64,000 nucleotides of DNA from Herbaspirillum sp. GW103 (GTDB lineage Bacteria > Pseudomonadota > Gammaproteobacteria > Burkholderiales > Burkholderiaceae_D). The DNA lies in contig NZ_AJVC01000003.1 of assembly GCF_000261365.1 (NCBI RefSeq), positions 1,860,001 through 1,924,000 of the forward strand, written 5' to 3'. The translations under genes and the position numbers were made by a program. Position 1 is the stretch's first letter. Every line of letters starts with the position of its first letter. Of the stretch, positions 26,361-35,670 are shown one piece after another. The notes under the pieces are model-generated. The model ran no database searches, was not told where the DNA came from, and saw nothing but the letters and a program-made list of their open reading frames with translations.

Positions 26361-27680
26361 ATGAATCGCCGCCATTTTCTTCGTTACCTGGGTGCTGCCG
26401 GCAGCGGCGCCATCCTGGTACCGGTCGGCCTGTCCGGCTGCGCCGTCGTCCCCACCGGCGACCAGAGCATCAGCCGAAGCAGTCACGGCTCCGGCAGGGT
26501 GGCCTATGGTTCCCCTGCCCCGCGCCCGCATGCGCAGGGTGACGGTGCGCCGCGCATGGTGGTGGTGTTCCTGCGCGGGGCGGTCGATGGGCTCAACGTC
26601 GTGGTGCCGCATGGTGATCCGCTGTATTACCAGGCGCGTCCGAGCATTGCAGTGGCCCGTCCCGGCCAGGCCAATGGTGCGCTGGACCTGACCGGCTACT
26701 TCGGCCTGCATCCGGCCCTGCAGCCCTTGATGGCGTATTGGGAAAGCGGCCAGCTGGCCTTCGTGCATGCTTCGGGTTCGCCGGATGGCTCGCGTTCGCA
26801 CTTCGAGGCCCAGGATTATATGGAAACCGGCACCCCCGGCCAGCACACTACGCGCGACGGCTGGCTCAACCGGATGATGGATTACCTGCCACCGGCGCAG
26901 TCGCCGCTGCAGGCCATCAACGTCGGCAGCGCCACGCCACGCATCCTCAGCGGCCATCACGTCGCAGCCAATCTGCAGACCGGACGCGAGGCCACGCGTC
27001 CGAGCATGATCGACCAGCCGCGCTGGAGCCGGGTCTTCGATCCGCTGTATGGTGGCAATGATGCGCTGGACAAGGCTTATCGCGATGGCATGGCCGCGCG
27101 CAAGCAGCTCATGGCCGAGATCAACAGCCAGGAGCAGCAGATGGCCAACAATGGCGCGCCGCTACCCAATGGACTGTCCATGGATACGGCACGTCTGGGG
27201 CGGCTGATGCGGCATGACCCGCGTATCCGCCTGGCCTTCCTCGCCGTAGGTGGCTGGGATACGCACATCGGTCAGGGCAATGGCACAGGGCAACTGGCCG
27301 GACGACTCTCGCCGCTGGCCACCGGCCTGGCCGCGCTGGCGCGCGAACTGGGGCCGGCCTTCAATGACACGGTGATCGTGGTGATGTCCGAATTCGGTCG
27401 CACCTTCCGGGAGAATGGCAATGGCGGTACCGATCATGGTCACGGCAATGCGATGTGGCTGATGGGGGGCAATCTGCGCGGCGGCAAGATCTACGGTCAA
27501 TGGCCGGGGCTGACGCAGACAGCCTTGAACGAAGGGCGCGATCTGGCGGTCACGACGGACTTCCGCGCGGTCTTGTGCTCACTGTCGGAGCGGCATATGC
27601 GCATTTCGGATCAGGCATTGGAGAAAATTTTTCCCCAATATGCTGCGGGTTCCAAAGGTGTGCCTGCGCTCTTTGTCTAA
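26361..27680 (+). CDS. DUF1501 domain-containing exported protein
   Basis: Product of 439 residues. The N-terminus MNRRHFLRYLGAAGSGAIL carries a twin-arginine motif (RRHFL), so it is probably exported folded by Tat, and a cysteine in GLSGCAVV could also be lipidated. The DUF1501 domain shows VVVFLRGAVDGLNVVVPHGD, SHFEAQDYME, and VIVVMSEFGRTFRENGNGGTDHGHG; the last block resembles the metal-binding region of sulfatase/alkaline-phosphatase-like folds. The substrate is unknown. It is co-transcribed with the DUF1800 gene and followed by a terminator. Confidence 0.87.
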   Translation: MNRRHFLRYLGAAGSGAILVPVGLSGCAVVPTGDQSISRSSHGSGRVAYGSPAPRPHAQGDGAPRMVVVFLRGAVDGLNVVVPHGDPLYYQARPSIAVARPGQANGALDLTGYFGLHPALQPLMAYWESGQLAFVHASGSPDGSRSHFEAQDYMETGTPGQHTTRDGWLNRMMDYLPPAQSPLQAINVGSATPRILSGHHVAANLQTGREATRPSMIDQPRWSRVFDPLYGGNDALDKAYRDGMAARKQLMAEINSQEQQMANNGAPLPNGLSMDTARLGRLMRHDPRIRLAFLAVGGWDTHIGQGNGTGQLAGRLSPLATGLAALARELGPAFNDTVIVVMSEFGRTFRENGNGGTDHGHGNAMWLMGGNLRGGKIYGQWPGLTQTALNEGRDLAVTTDFRAVLCSLSERHMRISDQALEKIFPQYAAGSKGVPALFV

Positions 27681-27704
27681 GACAGCGCAGCGAATTCCAG
27701 ACGT

Positions 27705-27737
27705 AAAAAAAAACCGCATCGATGGATACGGTTTTTT
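27705..27737. terminator. Bidirectional terminator between DUF1501 gene and iscX
   Basis: AACCGCATC and GATACGGTT pair (one mismatch) around GATG, flanked by a run of A on the left and TTTTTT on the right. It ends both the DUF1800/1501 operon and, from the other side, the isc operon. Confidence 0.75.
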
Positions 27738-27761
27738 CATTGGAGTATCAGCAGGCGAAGC

Positions 27762-27956
27762 TCACTCCGACTCAGCAATCCACGCCGCCTGAATCGCCTC
27801 CAGAATGCGCTCTCCAGACCGATTGGGATCATCCTCGAACCCCTCCAGCTCCATCACCCAGCGATGCAGGTCGGTAAAGCGGATGGTCTTGGGATCGACA
27901 TCGGGAAACTTGTCGTAAAGTTCCTCAGCAATCTGCTGGGTATCAGTCCATTTCAT
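27762..27956 (-). CDS. iscX: IscX, Fe-S assembly accessory protein
   Basis: Acidic protein of 64 residues matching IscX: MKWTDTQQIAEELYDKFPDVDPKTIRFTDLH and WVMELEGFEDDP. IscX binds IscS and iron and tunes the rate of cluster assembly. It is the last gene of the isc operon, 33 bases after fdx. Confidence 0.93.
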   Translation of the reverse strand: MKWTDTQQIAEELYDKFPDVDPKTIRFTDLHRWVMELEGFEDDPNRSGERILEAIQAAWIAESE

Positions 27957-27989
27957 GTCAGTCTCCCTTGCACGGCGATGAAACCGCGC

Positions 27990-28328
27990 TCAGTGGTTTT
28001 CGGAAGCGTGGTTGATGGTGTACTTGGGAATTTCAACGGTCAGATCCTCTTCGCCCAGCACTACCTGGCAGGACAGGCGGGACGTGGCTTCCAGGCCCCA
28101 GGCCATGTCCAGCAGATCTTCTTCCTTGTCGGTCGGTTCTCCGAGGGTCTCGAAGCCTTCGCGGATGACGACGTGGCAGGTGGTACAGGCGCAGGATTTT
28201 TCGCAGGCGTGTTCGATGTCAATGTCGCTGTCCAGCAGCGCATCGCACAGGGTCTTGCCGGCGGGGGCGTCGATCACCGAGCCTTCGGGGCAAAGGACCG
28301 GATGGGGGAGGATGACGATCTGGGGCAT
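27990..28328 (-). CDS. fdx: Isc-type [2Fe-2S] ferredoxin
   Basis: Product of 112 residues, as in E. coli Fdx. The cluster ligands are visible as C-x5-C-x2-C in HACEKSCACTTCH and a fourth Cys in SRLSCQVVL. It donates electrons to IscS/IscU during cluster assembly. The start at 28328 gives the usual MPQIVILPHPVLCPEG N-terminus. It lies between hscA (64-base gap) and iscX. Confidence 0.95.
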   Translation of the reverse strand: MPQIVILPHPVLCPEGSVIDAPAGKTLCDALLDSDIDIEHACEKSCACTTCHVVIREGFETLGEPTDKEEDLLDMAWGLEATSRLSCQVVLGEEDLTVEIPKYTINHASENH

Positions 28329-28392
28329 GGTGGCTCTCGTGTCTTGTCTATCGTGGACTATCGTGTCTACAGTGTGCGGGGGAAGAAATCGC

Positions 28393-30258
28393 TTACGCGA
28401 CTTCATCCAGTTTCTTGCCGGTCAAGGCGGCGTGGACGCTGCGGTCCATGCGCCGTGCGGCGAATTCTTCAGTACCGTGTGCCAGCGCATCGACCGCCGC
28501 CTTGATGGCGAGGTGATCACTGCCTTGCGCGGCGGCGCTCACGGCCTCGATCTGTGCTTCGATGGCCACGCGCTCCTCTTCCGACAGCAACGCGGCATCG
28601 GCCTGCAGCGCCGAACGGGTAGCCAGGACGATGCGTTCGGCTTCGACCTGCTCTTCACGCAGGGCGCGGCGCTGCATGTCTTCATCTGCCGAGCTGAAGG
28701 ACTCCTGCAGCATGCGGGCGATCTCGTCATCGCCCAGGCCGTACGAGGGCTTCACGGTGATGGAAGCTTCCACGCCCGAGGTCATCTCGCGCGCCGACAC
28801 GGCCAGCAAGCCATCGGCATCGACCTGGTAAGTCACGCGGATACGCGCCGCACCGGCCGCCATGGGCGGAATGCCGCGCAGTTCGAAGCGCGCCAGCGAG
28901 CGGCAATCGGCCACCAGCTCGCGCTCGCCCTGCACCACGTGGATCGCCATGGCAGTCTGGCCATCCTTGAAGGTAGTGAATTCCTGGGCACGTGCGCAGG
29001 GGATGGTGGAGTTGCGCGGGATGACCTTCTCGGCCAGCCCGCCCATGGTTTCGATGCCCAGCGACAGCGGAATCACGTCCAGCAACAGCCAGTCGTCCCC
29101 CGGTGCGCGGTTGCCGGCCAGCAGGTTGGCCTGCACGGCCGCGCCCAGTGCCACCACCTTGTCGGGGTCGATGTTGGACAGCGGATTGGTCTTGAAGAAC
29201 TCGCCCACCGCACGGCGGATGTGCGGCATGCGGGTGGCACCACCGACCAGTACCACGCCGTCGACATCTTCCACGGTCAGGCTGGCGTCGCGCAGTGCCT
29301 TGCGCACCGGGGCCATGGTCTTGGCCACCAGATGCTGGGTGATCTCGTTGAATTGCGCAGCGGTGATGGACAGGTGCACTTCCTCACCGGACTTCAGGAC
29401 CGCATCGATCTGTACTTCTTCCTTGCTGGAGAGCAGCTCCTTGACTTCGCGCGCCTTGACCATCAAGAGGCGCGTGTCTTCATCAGACAGTGGCTGCAGC
29501 TGGGCTTCGTGGCTGATCCAGCAGAACAGGCGATGATCGAAATCGTCACCACCGAGCGCCGAATCGCCGCCCGTGGACAGGACTTCGAACACGCCTCGGG
29601 TGAGCTTGAGGATGGAAATATCGAAGGTGCCGCCGCCCAGGTCATAGACCGCGAAGATGCCTTCGGAGGCATTGTCCAGACCATAGGCAATGGCGGCGGC
29701 CGTCGGTTCGTTGAGCAGACGCAGCACGTTCAGACCGGCCAGTTGCGCCGCATCCTTGGTGGCCTGGCGCTGGGCATCGTCGAAGTAGGCGGGCACGGTG
29801 ATGACGGCGCCCACCAGATCGTCGCCCAGGGCATCCTCGGCGGTCTGGCGCAGCGTGGCCAGGATCTGGGCCGAGACTTCCACCGGGCTCTTCACGCCGG
29901 CCACGGTCTTGATCTGTACCATGCCGGGCTGGTCCTGGAAGTCGTAGGGCATGTTCTCGGCGTGGGCGATGTCCTTCAGGCCACGGCCCATGAAACGCTT
30001 GACCGACACGATGGTATTGCGCGGATCGATGGTTTGCGCAGCCTGGGCCTTGTAGCCGATGTGGGCATGGCCATTGGGCAGGTAGCGCACGATCGAGGGC
30101 AGCAACACGCGGCCATCGTCATCGGCCAGGACTTCGGGAATGCTGTTGCGCACGGTCGCCACCAGCGAATTGGTGGTACCCAGGTCGATGCCGACGGCCA
30201 GACGACGCTGGTGTGGCGCGGTGGACATGCCCGGTTCGGAAATCTGCAGTAAAGCCAT
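28393..30258 (-). CDS. hscA: HscA, Hsp70-type chaperone for Fe-S cluster transfer
   Basis: Product of 621 residues, normal for HscA. The actin-like ATPase domain has [12 protein letters not shown] (phosphate 1), [14 protein letters not shown] (phosphate 2) and [15 protein letters not shown]; the substrate-binding domain follows from about residue 395. With HscB it binds the LPPVK motif of IscU and releases the cluster. It is unusual that a lysE-type gene separates it from hscB in this operon. Confidence 0.96.
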   Translation of the reverse strand: MALLQISEPGMSTAPHQRRLAVGIDLGTTNSLVATVRNSIPEVLADDDGRVLLPSIVRYLPNGHAHIGYKAQAAQTIDPRNTIVSVKRFMGRGLKDIAHAENMPYDFQDQPGMVQIKTVAGVKSPVEVSAQILATLRQTAEDALGDDLVGAVITVPAYFDDAQRQATKDAAQLAGLNVLRLLNEPTAAAIAYGLDNASEGIFAVYDLGGGTFDISILKLTRGVFEVLSTGGDSALGGDDFDHRLFCWISHEAQLQPLSDEDTRLLMVKAREVKELLSSKEEVQIDAVLKSGEEVHLSITAAQFNEITQHLVAKTMAPVRKALRDASLTVEDVDGVVLVGGATRMPHIRRAVGEFFKTNPLSNIDPDKVVALGAAVQANLLAGNRAPGDDWLLLDVIPLSLGIETMGGLAEKVIPRNSTIPCARAQEFTTFKDGQTAMAIHVVQGERELVADCRSLARFELRGIPPMAAGAARIRVTYQVDADGLLAVSAREMTSGVEASITVKPSYGLGDDEIARMLQESFSSADEDMQRRALREEQVEAERIVLATRSALQADAALLSEEERVAIEAQIEAVSAAAQGSDHLAIKAAVDALAHGTEEFAARRMDRSVHAALTGKKLDEVA

Positions 30259-30303
30259 AGGATGTGGACTCGTCGTGGAGCGTTGTAGCGATGTGACTCG
30301 CTG

Positions 30304-30930
30304 TTATTCGGGTAAGGCCATCCGGATGCCCAGGCCGATGAAGGCACAGCCTGCCAGGCGATTCAGATGGACGGAAGCGCGAGCGCGACGGCGGAACACG
30401 GCGCCGACCGCGCCGGAAAACAAGGCGATGGCGCTGAAGATGACGAAGGCCTGCGCAATGAAGACCAGCGCCAGGACCAGCATCTGCAAGGCTTCATGCC
30501 CGGCTTCGCGCTGTACGAATTGCGGCAGGAAGGCGATGAAGAACAGTGTCACCTTGGGATTGAGCATGTTGGCCAGCACGCTTTGCCAGTAGATGCGACG
30601 CAGCGGCACGGCGGCAGCGCCCTGCCCGTCGGCGGACAGTGCAATGCCGGCCGAGGCCGAGCGCAGCGTGCGCACGCCAAGATAGGCCAGGTAGGCCGCA
30701 CCCGCATATTGCAGGGCGTGATAGGCCGGCGGATACGCCTTGATGAGCGCAGCAAAGCCCAGCACGGCCAGCAGCGTATGAAAGATCAGTCCGGAACAGA
30801 AACCGGCTGCAGCCACCAAGCCGGCCTTGCGCCCTTGGGCGATGCCGCGCGTGAGTACGTAGAGATTGTCCGGACCGGGGGCCAGGGTCAGCGTCATCGC
30901 CGCCAGCAGGAACAGGAACAGATCAGGCAT
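30304..30930 (-). CDS. LysE/RhtB family amino-acid exporter, inserted between hscB and hscA
   Basis: Product of 208 residues with about six membrane segments. It has the family N-terminal motif LAPGPDNLYVLTRGIAQGRKAG and the conserved NPKVTLFFIAFLPQF in the middle. Members export amino acids such as homoserine, threonine or lysine; the substrate here is unknown. It lies 13 bases after hscB and 45 bases before hscA, on the same strand, so it is probably co-transcribed with Fe-S genes. No functional link between this exporter and cluster assembly is established. Confidence 0.88.
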   Translation of the reverse strand: MPDLFLFLLAAMTLTLAPGPDNLYVLTRGIAQGRKAGLVAAAGFCSGLIFHTLLAVLGFAALIKAYPPAYHALQYAGAAYLAYLGVRTLRSASAGIALSADGQGAAAVPLRRIYWQSVLANMLNPKVTLFFIAFLPQFVQREAGHEALQMLVLALVFIAQAFVIFSAIALFSGAVGAVFRRRARASVHLNRLAGCAFIGLGIRMALPE

Positions 30931-30943
30931 GGAGCATCTCCGG

Positions 30944-31459
30944 TCAGCCTTCGATCAGGGCGAAGGCATCGCCGATCTCGGCACCAAACTTGTCGAGGAA
31001 CATCAGCTGGCGCACCAGCTTGCCGGCAGCGGCGTAGTCACCGGCATCGAGCAAGGCTTCGATGCGGGCGATCTCGGCCTTCTTCTCTGCCAGCAGTGCG
31101 GTATTGAGTTCTTCGAGGGCATCGATGTCCTTGCCGGCCTTGGCGTCATCGAGCGTCTCGCGCCATTCCATCTGCTGCATCAGGAAGGCCGGCGCCATGG
31201 CAGTATTGGATTCGGTCTGCAGATCCACGCCGTGCAGCTCGCACAGATAGCGGGCACGCTTCAAGGGATTCTTCAGCGTCTGGTAGGCCTCGTTGGCGCG
31301 GGTGGCCCACTGCATGGCCACGCGCTTCTCGGCATCGCTGGCGTGGGCGAACTTGTCCGGATGCGCCTGGCTCTGCACGCGATGGAAAGCCTGCTCCAGC
31401 GCCTTCAGGTCGATGGCGAAACGTTGCGGCAGCTGGAACAGGTCAAAATGGTTTTGCAT
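30944..31459 (-). CDS. hscB: HscB, J-domain co-chaperone of HscA
   Basis: Product of 171 residues with an N-terminal J domain (about 5-75) containing the HPD motif (QAHPDKFAH) and a C-terminal helical domain that binds IscU. The start, MQNHFDLFQLPQRFAID, is canonical. The upstream 177 bases contain an intrinsic terminator that ends just before the ATG, and no clear ribosome binding site is seen. Confidence 0.95.
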   Translation of the reverse strand: MQNHFDLFQLPQRFAIDLKALEQAFHRVQSQAHPDKFAHASDAEKRVAMQWATRANEAYQTLKNPLKRARYLCELHGVDLQTESNTAMAPAFLMQQMEWRETLDDAKAGKDIDALEELNTALLAEKKAEIARIEALLDAGDYAAAGKLVRQLMFLDKFGAEIGDAFALIEG

Positions 31460-31464
31460 GTCTG

Positions 31465-31497
31465 AAAAATAAAAAGCCTGTCGAACTGCAACAGGCT
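31465..31497 (-). terminator. Intrinsic terminator between iscA and hscB
   Basis: On the minus strand AGCCTGT and ACAGGCT form a 7-bp stem with a 9-base loop, followed by TTTTTATTTTT. It lies within the isc operon, directly before hscB, so iscRSUA transcripts may end here and hscBA-fdx-iscX may be expressed at a lower level. Confidence 0.75.
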
Positions 31498-31636
31498 TGG
31501 CACATCAGGGACGGCATACGGTGACAGGGTCAAGCCCGGGCGGGAGCAATCACACGGCTGTCACGGTATCGGCTAAGCACTGACCACGCACCGCAAAGCC
31601 GGTGCGACGGCATCGACAAGGATCCGACTCTGCAGA

Positions 31637-31960
31637 TCAGATGCGGAAGCTTTCGCCGCAGCCGCACTCGTCCTTGACGTTGGGGTTCTGGAACTTGAAG
31701 CCTTCGTTCAATCCTTCGCGGGCGAAGTCCAGCTCGGTGCCGTCGATGTAGGGCAGGCTCTTGGGATCGACAAAGACGCGCACGCCATGCGACTCGAAGA
31801 CGGTGTCTTCGGAGGATTGTTCATCCACATACTCCAGCTTGTAAGCCAGGCCGGAGCAGCCGGTGGTGCGCACACCCAGGCGCAGGCCGATGCCCTTGCC
31901 CCGGCGCTCCATGTAGCGGCTGATGTGTTTTGCTGCCTTCTCTGTCAACGTGATTGCCAT
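31637..31960 (-). CDS. iscA: IscA, A-type Fe-S carrier
   Basis: Product of 107 residues, matching IscA. The three conserved cysteines are visible in [12 protein letters not shown] and the C-terminal DECGCGESF. It carries iron or assembled clusters to targets. It lies 55 bases after iscU and is followed by a 177-base gap with an intrinsic terminator. Confidence 0.95.
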   Translation of the reverse strand: MAITLTEKAAKHISRYMERRGKGIGLRLGVRTTGCSGLAYKLEYVDEQSSEDTVFESHGVRVFVDPKSLPYIDGTELDFAREGLNEGFKFQNPNVKDECGCGESFRI

Positions 31961-32015
31961 GATGCTTGCCTTACGAAATCGAAAACCGCGAGTACCGCTG
32001 TCGGAAAAAGGCCGC

Positions 32016-32414
32016 TCAGGCAGCCTTCTGTTCCGCGCCGTGCTTGGCCTTGTAGTCCTGCACGGCAGCCTTGATGGCGTCTTCGGCCAGGATGGAGCAG
32101 TGGATCTTGACCGGCGGCAGCGCCAGTTCTTCAGCGATCTGGGTGTTCTTGATGGACAGCGCTTCGTCCAGGGTCTTGCCCTTGACCCATTCGGTCACCA
32201 GCGAGGACGATGCGATGGCCGAACCGCAGCCATAGGTCTTGAACTTGGCATCCTGGATGACGCCATCGGCGCCGACCTTGATCTGCAGCTTCATCACGTC
32301 GCCGCAGGCCGGTGCACCCACCATGCCGGTGCCCACGGTCTCGTCGCCCTTTTCGAAGGCGCCGACGTTGCGGGGGTTTTCATAGTGGTCGAGTACTTTT
32401 TCGGAATAAGACAT
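32016..32414 (-). CDS. iscU: IscU, Fe-S cluster scaffold
   Basis: Product of 132 residues. The three scaffold cysteines appear in [24 protein letters not shown] and [11 protein letters not shown], and the HscA recognition motif LPPVK is present. It builds [2Fe-2S] clusters with sulfur from IscS. The C-terminal tail after the last helix ([11 protein letters not shown]) is slightly longer than in E. coli. Confidence 0.97.
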   Translation of the reverse strand: MSYSEKVLDHYENPRNVGAFEKGDETVGTGMVGAPACGDVMKLQIKVGADGVIQDAKFKTYGCGSAIASSSLVTEWVKGKTLDEALSIKNTQIAEELALPPVKIHCSILAEDAIKAAVQDYKAKHGAEQKAA

Positions 32415-32495
32415 GTTCTTTGCTCCCTAGATGATGGTTTCGGCCATCGCCCCTGCCCTGCTGCGGCTGCTGGCGATGGCTGGCAGAATCCTGGT

Positions 32496-33749
32496 TTAGT
32501 GGGCCGCCCACTGGATGGTGGACAGGTCCACGCCGTCCTTGTACATGTCCCACAGCGGGGACAGCTCGCGCAGCTTGCCGACCTTGCTCTTGATCAGCTC
32601 GATGGTGAAATCGATGTCTTCCTCGGTGGTGAAGCGGCCGATGGTGAAGCGAATCGAGCTGTGCGCCAGTTCATCGCTGCGACCCAGGGCGCGCAGCACG
32701 TAGGACGGCTCCAGACTGGCCGAGGTGCAGGCCGAACCGGAGGAGACGGCGATGTCCTTGATGGCCATGATCAGCGATTCACCTTCCACGTAGTTGAAGC
32801 TCACGTTCAGGTTGTGCGGCACGCGATGATCCATGTCGCCGTTGATGTAGGTCTCTTCGATCTCTTGCAGGCCCTTGGCCAGGCGGTCGCGCAAAGCACG
32901 GATGTGCGCCAGTTCAGTGTCCATCTCTTCACGCGCCAGGCGGAAAGCTTCACCCATGCCGACGATCTGGTGCGTGGCCAGGGTGCCCGAACGCAGGCCG
33001 CGCTCGTGACCGCCGCCGTGCATCTGCGCTTCGATGCGCACGCGCGGCTTGCGGCGCACATACAAGGCACCGATACCCTTCGGACCGTAGCTCTTGTGAG
33101 CCGAGAAGCTCATCAGGTCGACCTTCCAGTTCTCCAGATCGATCTTGACCTTGCCGGTGGCTTGCGCCGCATCGCTGTGGAAGATGATGCCCTTGGAACG
33201 GCAGAACTCGCCGATTTCCGGCACCGGCTGGATCACGCCGATTTCATTGTTCACCAGCATGACCGAGACCAGGATGGTATCCGGACGCACGGCGGCAGCG
33301 ATCTGCTCGACGGTGACCAGGCCATTGTCCTGCGGCTGCAGGTAGGTGGCCTCGAAGCCCACGCGCTCCAGCTCGCGGAAGGTGTCCAGCACCGCCTTGT
33401 GCTCGGTCTTGACGGTGATGATGTGCTTGCCCTTGGACTTGTAGAACTGCGCCGCACCCTTGATGGCCAGGTTGTTGCTCTCGGTGGCGCCGGAAGTCCA
33501 GATGATCTCGCGCGAATCCGCGTTGACCAGTTTGGCGACTTCTTCACGCGCTTCTTCCACGGCCTTTTCAGCGGTCCAGCCATACATGTGGCTGCGCGAA
33601 GCGGGATTGCCGAACTGCTCGCGCAGGTAGGGAATCATCTTGTCGGCCACGCGCGGATCGACCGGAGTGGTCGCCGAGTAGTCCATGTAGATCGGGAAGT
33701 GCGGAGCCTTGATGGTCTCCAGCAGGCTTTTTTCCAGGGGTGCGTTCAT
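32496..33749 (-). CDS. iscS: IscS, cysteine desulfurase
   Basis: PLP-dependent enzyme of 417 residues (E. coli IscS 404); the extra length is an N-terminal extension [14 protein letters not shown] before the canonical [17 protein letters not shown]. The PLP Lys is in [16 protein letters not shown] and the persulfide Cys in the mobile loop [19 protein letters not shown]. It supplies sulfur for IscU and for tRNA thiolation. It lies 17 bases after iscR. Confidence 0.97.
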   Translation of the reverse strand: MNAPLEKSLLETIKAPHFPIYMDYSATTPVDPRVADKMIPYLREQFGNPASRSHMYGWTAEKAVEEAREEVAKLVNADSREIIWTSGATESNNLAIKGAAQFYKSKGKHIITVKTEHKAVLDTFRELERVGFEATYLQPQDNGLVTVEQIAAAVRPDTILVSVMLVNNEIGVIQPVPEIGEFCRSKGIIFHSDAAQATGKVKIDLENWKVDLMSFSAHKSYGPKGIGALYVRRKPRVRIEAQMHGGGHERGLRSGTLATHQIVGMGEAFRLAREEMDTELAHIRALRDRLAKGLQEIEETYINGDMDHRVPHNLNVSFNYVEGESLIMAIKDIAVSSGSACTSASLEPSYVLRALGRSDELAHSSIRFTIGRFTTEEDIDFTIELIKSKVGKLRELSPLWDMYKDGVDLSTIQWAAH

Positions 33750-33766
33750 AAGGTCCTTGCTCCAAA

Positions 33767-34261
33767 TCAGGCTGCGGCTTGCGGGCGGTGCATCACCACC
33801 ACGCTCTGCGAGTCGGCGGCACGGTGTTCCGCCGGCTTGGGTTCTTTTTGCTGGTCGACCAGATCCTGGAGCGATACCGAATCCAGGTATTCGACCATCT
33901 TTTCGTTCAGGGTGGACCAGAGTTCATGTGTCATGCAGCGTGCGCCGCCGGGATGCGCGGCGCTGTGGCAGTTTTCCTTGCCACCGCACTGGGTTGCATC
34001 CAGCGGTTCGTCCACGGCGATGATGATGTCGGCAACCGACACGTCGGCCGCCTTGCGGGCGAGATTGTAACCACCGCCGGGACCCCTCACGGACTCGACG
34101 ATCTGGTGACGCCGCAATTTGCCGAACAACTGCTCCAGATATGATAAAGAAATTTCCTGGCGCTCGCTGATGGCCGACAGCGTGACAGGACCCTTGCCCT
34201 GGCGCAGGGCCAGGTCAATCATCGCAGTCACGGCAAAACGGCCTTTGGTGGTAAGACGCAT
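33767..34261 (-). CDS. iscR: IscR, Rrf2-family Fe-S regulator
   Basis: Product of 164 residues. The N-terminal winged helix ([37 protein letters not shown]) is followed by the cluster-ligand region CGGKENC...RCMTHELW. The first two Cys are spaced as in E. coli (C-x5-C), but the second and third are ten residues apart rather than five, so the loop is longer. The C-terminal tail is polar. It represses its own operon when loaded with a cluster; a matching type-1 site overlaps the promoter. The start at 34261 gives the canonical N-terminus. Confidence 0.95.
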   Translation of the reverse strand: MRLTTKGRFAVTAMIDLALRQGKGPVTLSAISERQEISLSYLEQLFGKLRRHQIVESVRGPGGGYNLARKAADVSVADIIIAVDEPLDATQCGGKENCHSAAHPGGARCMTHELWSTLNEKMVEYLDSVSLQDLVDQQKEPKPAEHRAADSQSVVVMHRPQAAA

Positions 34262-34308
34262 GAAGTTCGCTCCAGAAACAAATGCACCGGCGGGGCCGGT
34301 TACCCTGA

Positions 34309-34357
34309 ATTCCCGAATATTTGAGTCAAGTATAGCAAACCCGAGTAATTCTGTCAG
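34309..34357 (-). promoter_or_regulatory. isc operon promoter with overlapping IscR type-1 site
   Basis: Minus strand: -35 CTGACA (34352-34357), 17-base spacer, -10 TATACT (34329-34334) preceded by TG, an extended -10. The 25-base window 34309-34333 matches the type-1 IscR consensus (ATASYYGACT-centre-AGTCRRSTAT) at 22 of 25 positions, with ATACTTGACT as the first arm. It overlaps the -10, so bound IscR would block RNA polymerase. Confidence 0.85.
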
Positions 34358-34599
34358 GTACCCTTCCTTTTCCTTCATATCGCCGAAAAGCTGGCCTGGC
34401 GCAAAGCGCATGAAAATTCCGCCGAAACTTGTCTGACCTCTTGCGTAAAGTGCGTTACCCTGAGGGCTACGGCTGGTCCTGGCGTCGTCGCTGCTTATCG
34501 ATCTGGTAAGATGGCGCGACAATGTTCACCTCGCCTGATGCGGACCGACCACAAGCATTGACAAGCCGGTCCGCCAGCGCTCCCGAGAAATAAAACGAT

Positions 34600-35367
34600 A
34601 TGGATGTTAGCGACACCCCCAATCCGCTGCTGCGCCCTCGCCGCAAACCCCAGAGCCTGTCACAGGAAGTCGTGGCGGCGCTGTCGGCGATGATCAGCAG
34701 CGGCAGTCTCAAGCCCGGCGACAAGCTGCCCACCGAATCGGAGATCATGCAGACCCAGGGGGTCTCGCGTACCGTCGTGCGCGAAGCCATCTCGCGGCTA
34801 CAAGCCGCCGGGCAGGTGGAGACGCGCCACGGCATCGGCACCTTCGTACTGGAGGCCAAGAAGGGCTCCAACATCAACATCGACCCGGCCACCATCACCA
34901 CCATGCGTGACCTGCTGGCACTGCTGGAGCTGCGCATCAGCCTGGAAACCGAAACTGCGGGCCTGGCCGCCTCCCGCCGCAGCGATGCCCAGTTGCAGGA
35001 GATCCGCGAGGCGCTGGACCTGTTCCACGCCAACCAGAAAAGCGGTGGCGATACCGTGGGACCGGACTTTCGCTTCCACTTCGCCATCGCCAATGCCACC
35101 GGCAATCGTTACTTCATCGAGATCATCAGCCATCTGGGCATGGGGGTGATCCCGCGCAAGCGCATCAATACCGCCGAGCTGGCCCATGACCAGCAGGCCA
35201 GCTACCTGGAGCGGGTCCAGCGCGAGCATGAAGACATCTTCGAGGCCATCGCCCGAAGCGACGCCGAAGCGGCGCGCGCGGCCATGCGCAATCACCTCAC
35301 CAACAGCCGCGAGCGCCTGCGCCGCGCGCAGCAGGAAGCCGAATCGGGCAGCACCGGCAGCGCCTGA
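34600..35367 (+). CDS. FadR/GntR-family transcriptional regulator
   Basis: Product of 255 residues. The N-terminal winged helix has SQEVVAALSAMISSGSLKPG, DKLPTESEIMQTQGVSRTVV and REAISRLQAAGQVETRHGIG; the C-terminal all-helical FCD domain (about 95-235) has the metal/ligand-binding pattern with His in FRFHFAIANATGN and RVQREHEDIFEAI. It is next to kdgD and near garD/gudP, so it is probably the regulator of sugar-diacid catabolism. A 22-bp dyad upstream of gudP and a degenerate one upstream of kdgD are candidate operators. Confidence 0.88.
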   Translation: MDVSDTPNPLLRPRRKPQSLSQEVVAALSAMISSGSLKPGDKLPTESEIMQTQGVSRTVVREAISRLQAAGQVETRHGIGTFVLEAKKGSNINIDPATITTMRDLLALLELRISLETETAGLAASRRSDAQLQEIREALDLFHANQKSGGDTVGPDFRFHFAIANATGNRYFIEIISHLGMGVIPRKRINTAELAHDQQASYLERVQREHEDIFEAIARSDAEAARAAMRNHLTNSRERLRRAQQEAESGSTGSA

Positions 35368-35564
35368 CCCACCGGGCAAGGGCCGATCCGGGCATCTCCG
35401 GTCGGCCCGCTCCTTACCGCAGTCCCGTCCATCCTCCAGCCATCGTCCGGCAATACCGCCGACAGCGCCCGGCCTCGTCCTCTTCCGCGTCGGCAGCACC
35501 TGCCCTCTCTCTTACTGCACCAGCGCAAAAGCTCAGAAGAAATTGCTGGCTTTCTGAAATCTTA

Positions 35565-35586
35565 TGTTGTACGATGACTGATATCC
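35565..35586. promoter_or_regulatory. Candidate FadR-type operator upstream of kdgD
   Basis: TGTTGTACGA in this stretch resembles the half-site of the 22-bp dyad upstream of gudP (43142-43163); the second half is degenerate. The 303-base region 35368-35670 also holds the kdgD promoter but shows no gene. Confidence 0.4.
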
Positions 35587-35670
35587 CAATCGGATACAAG
35601 AAGATCAGAGACAACAATCAACACACTTGCCTCGTTTTCCAACCCATTCCTAACGGCGTCGAGCGAAACC

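Noticed and set aside
31923-34070. 715-codon plus-strand open frame
   Set aside because: Antisense to iscU, iscS and iscR; no recognisable domain.
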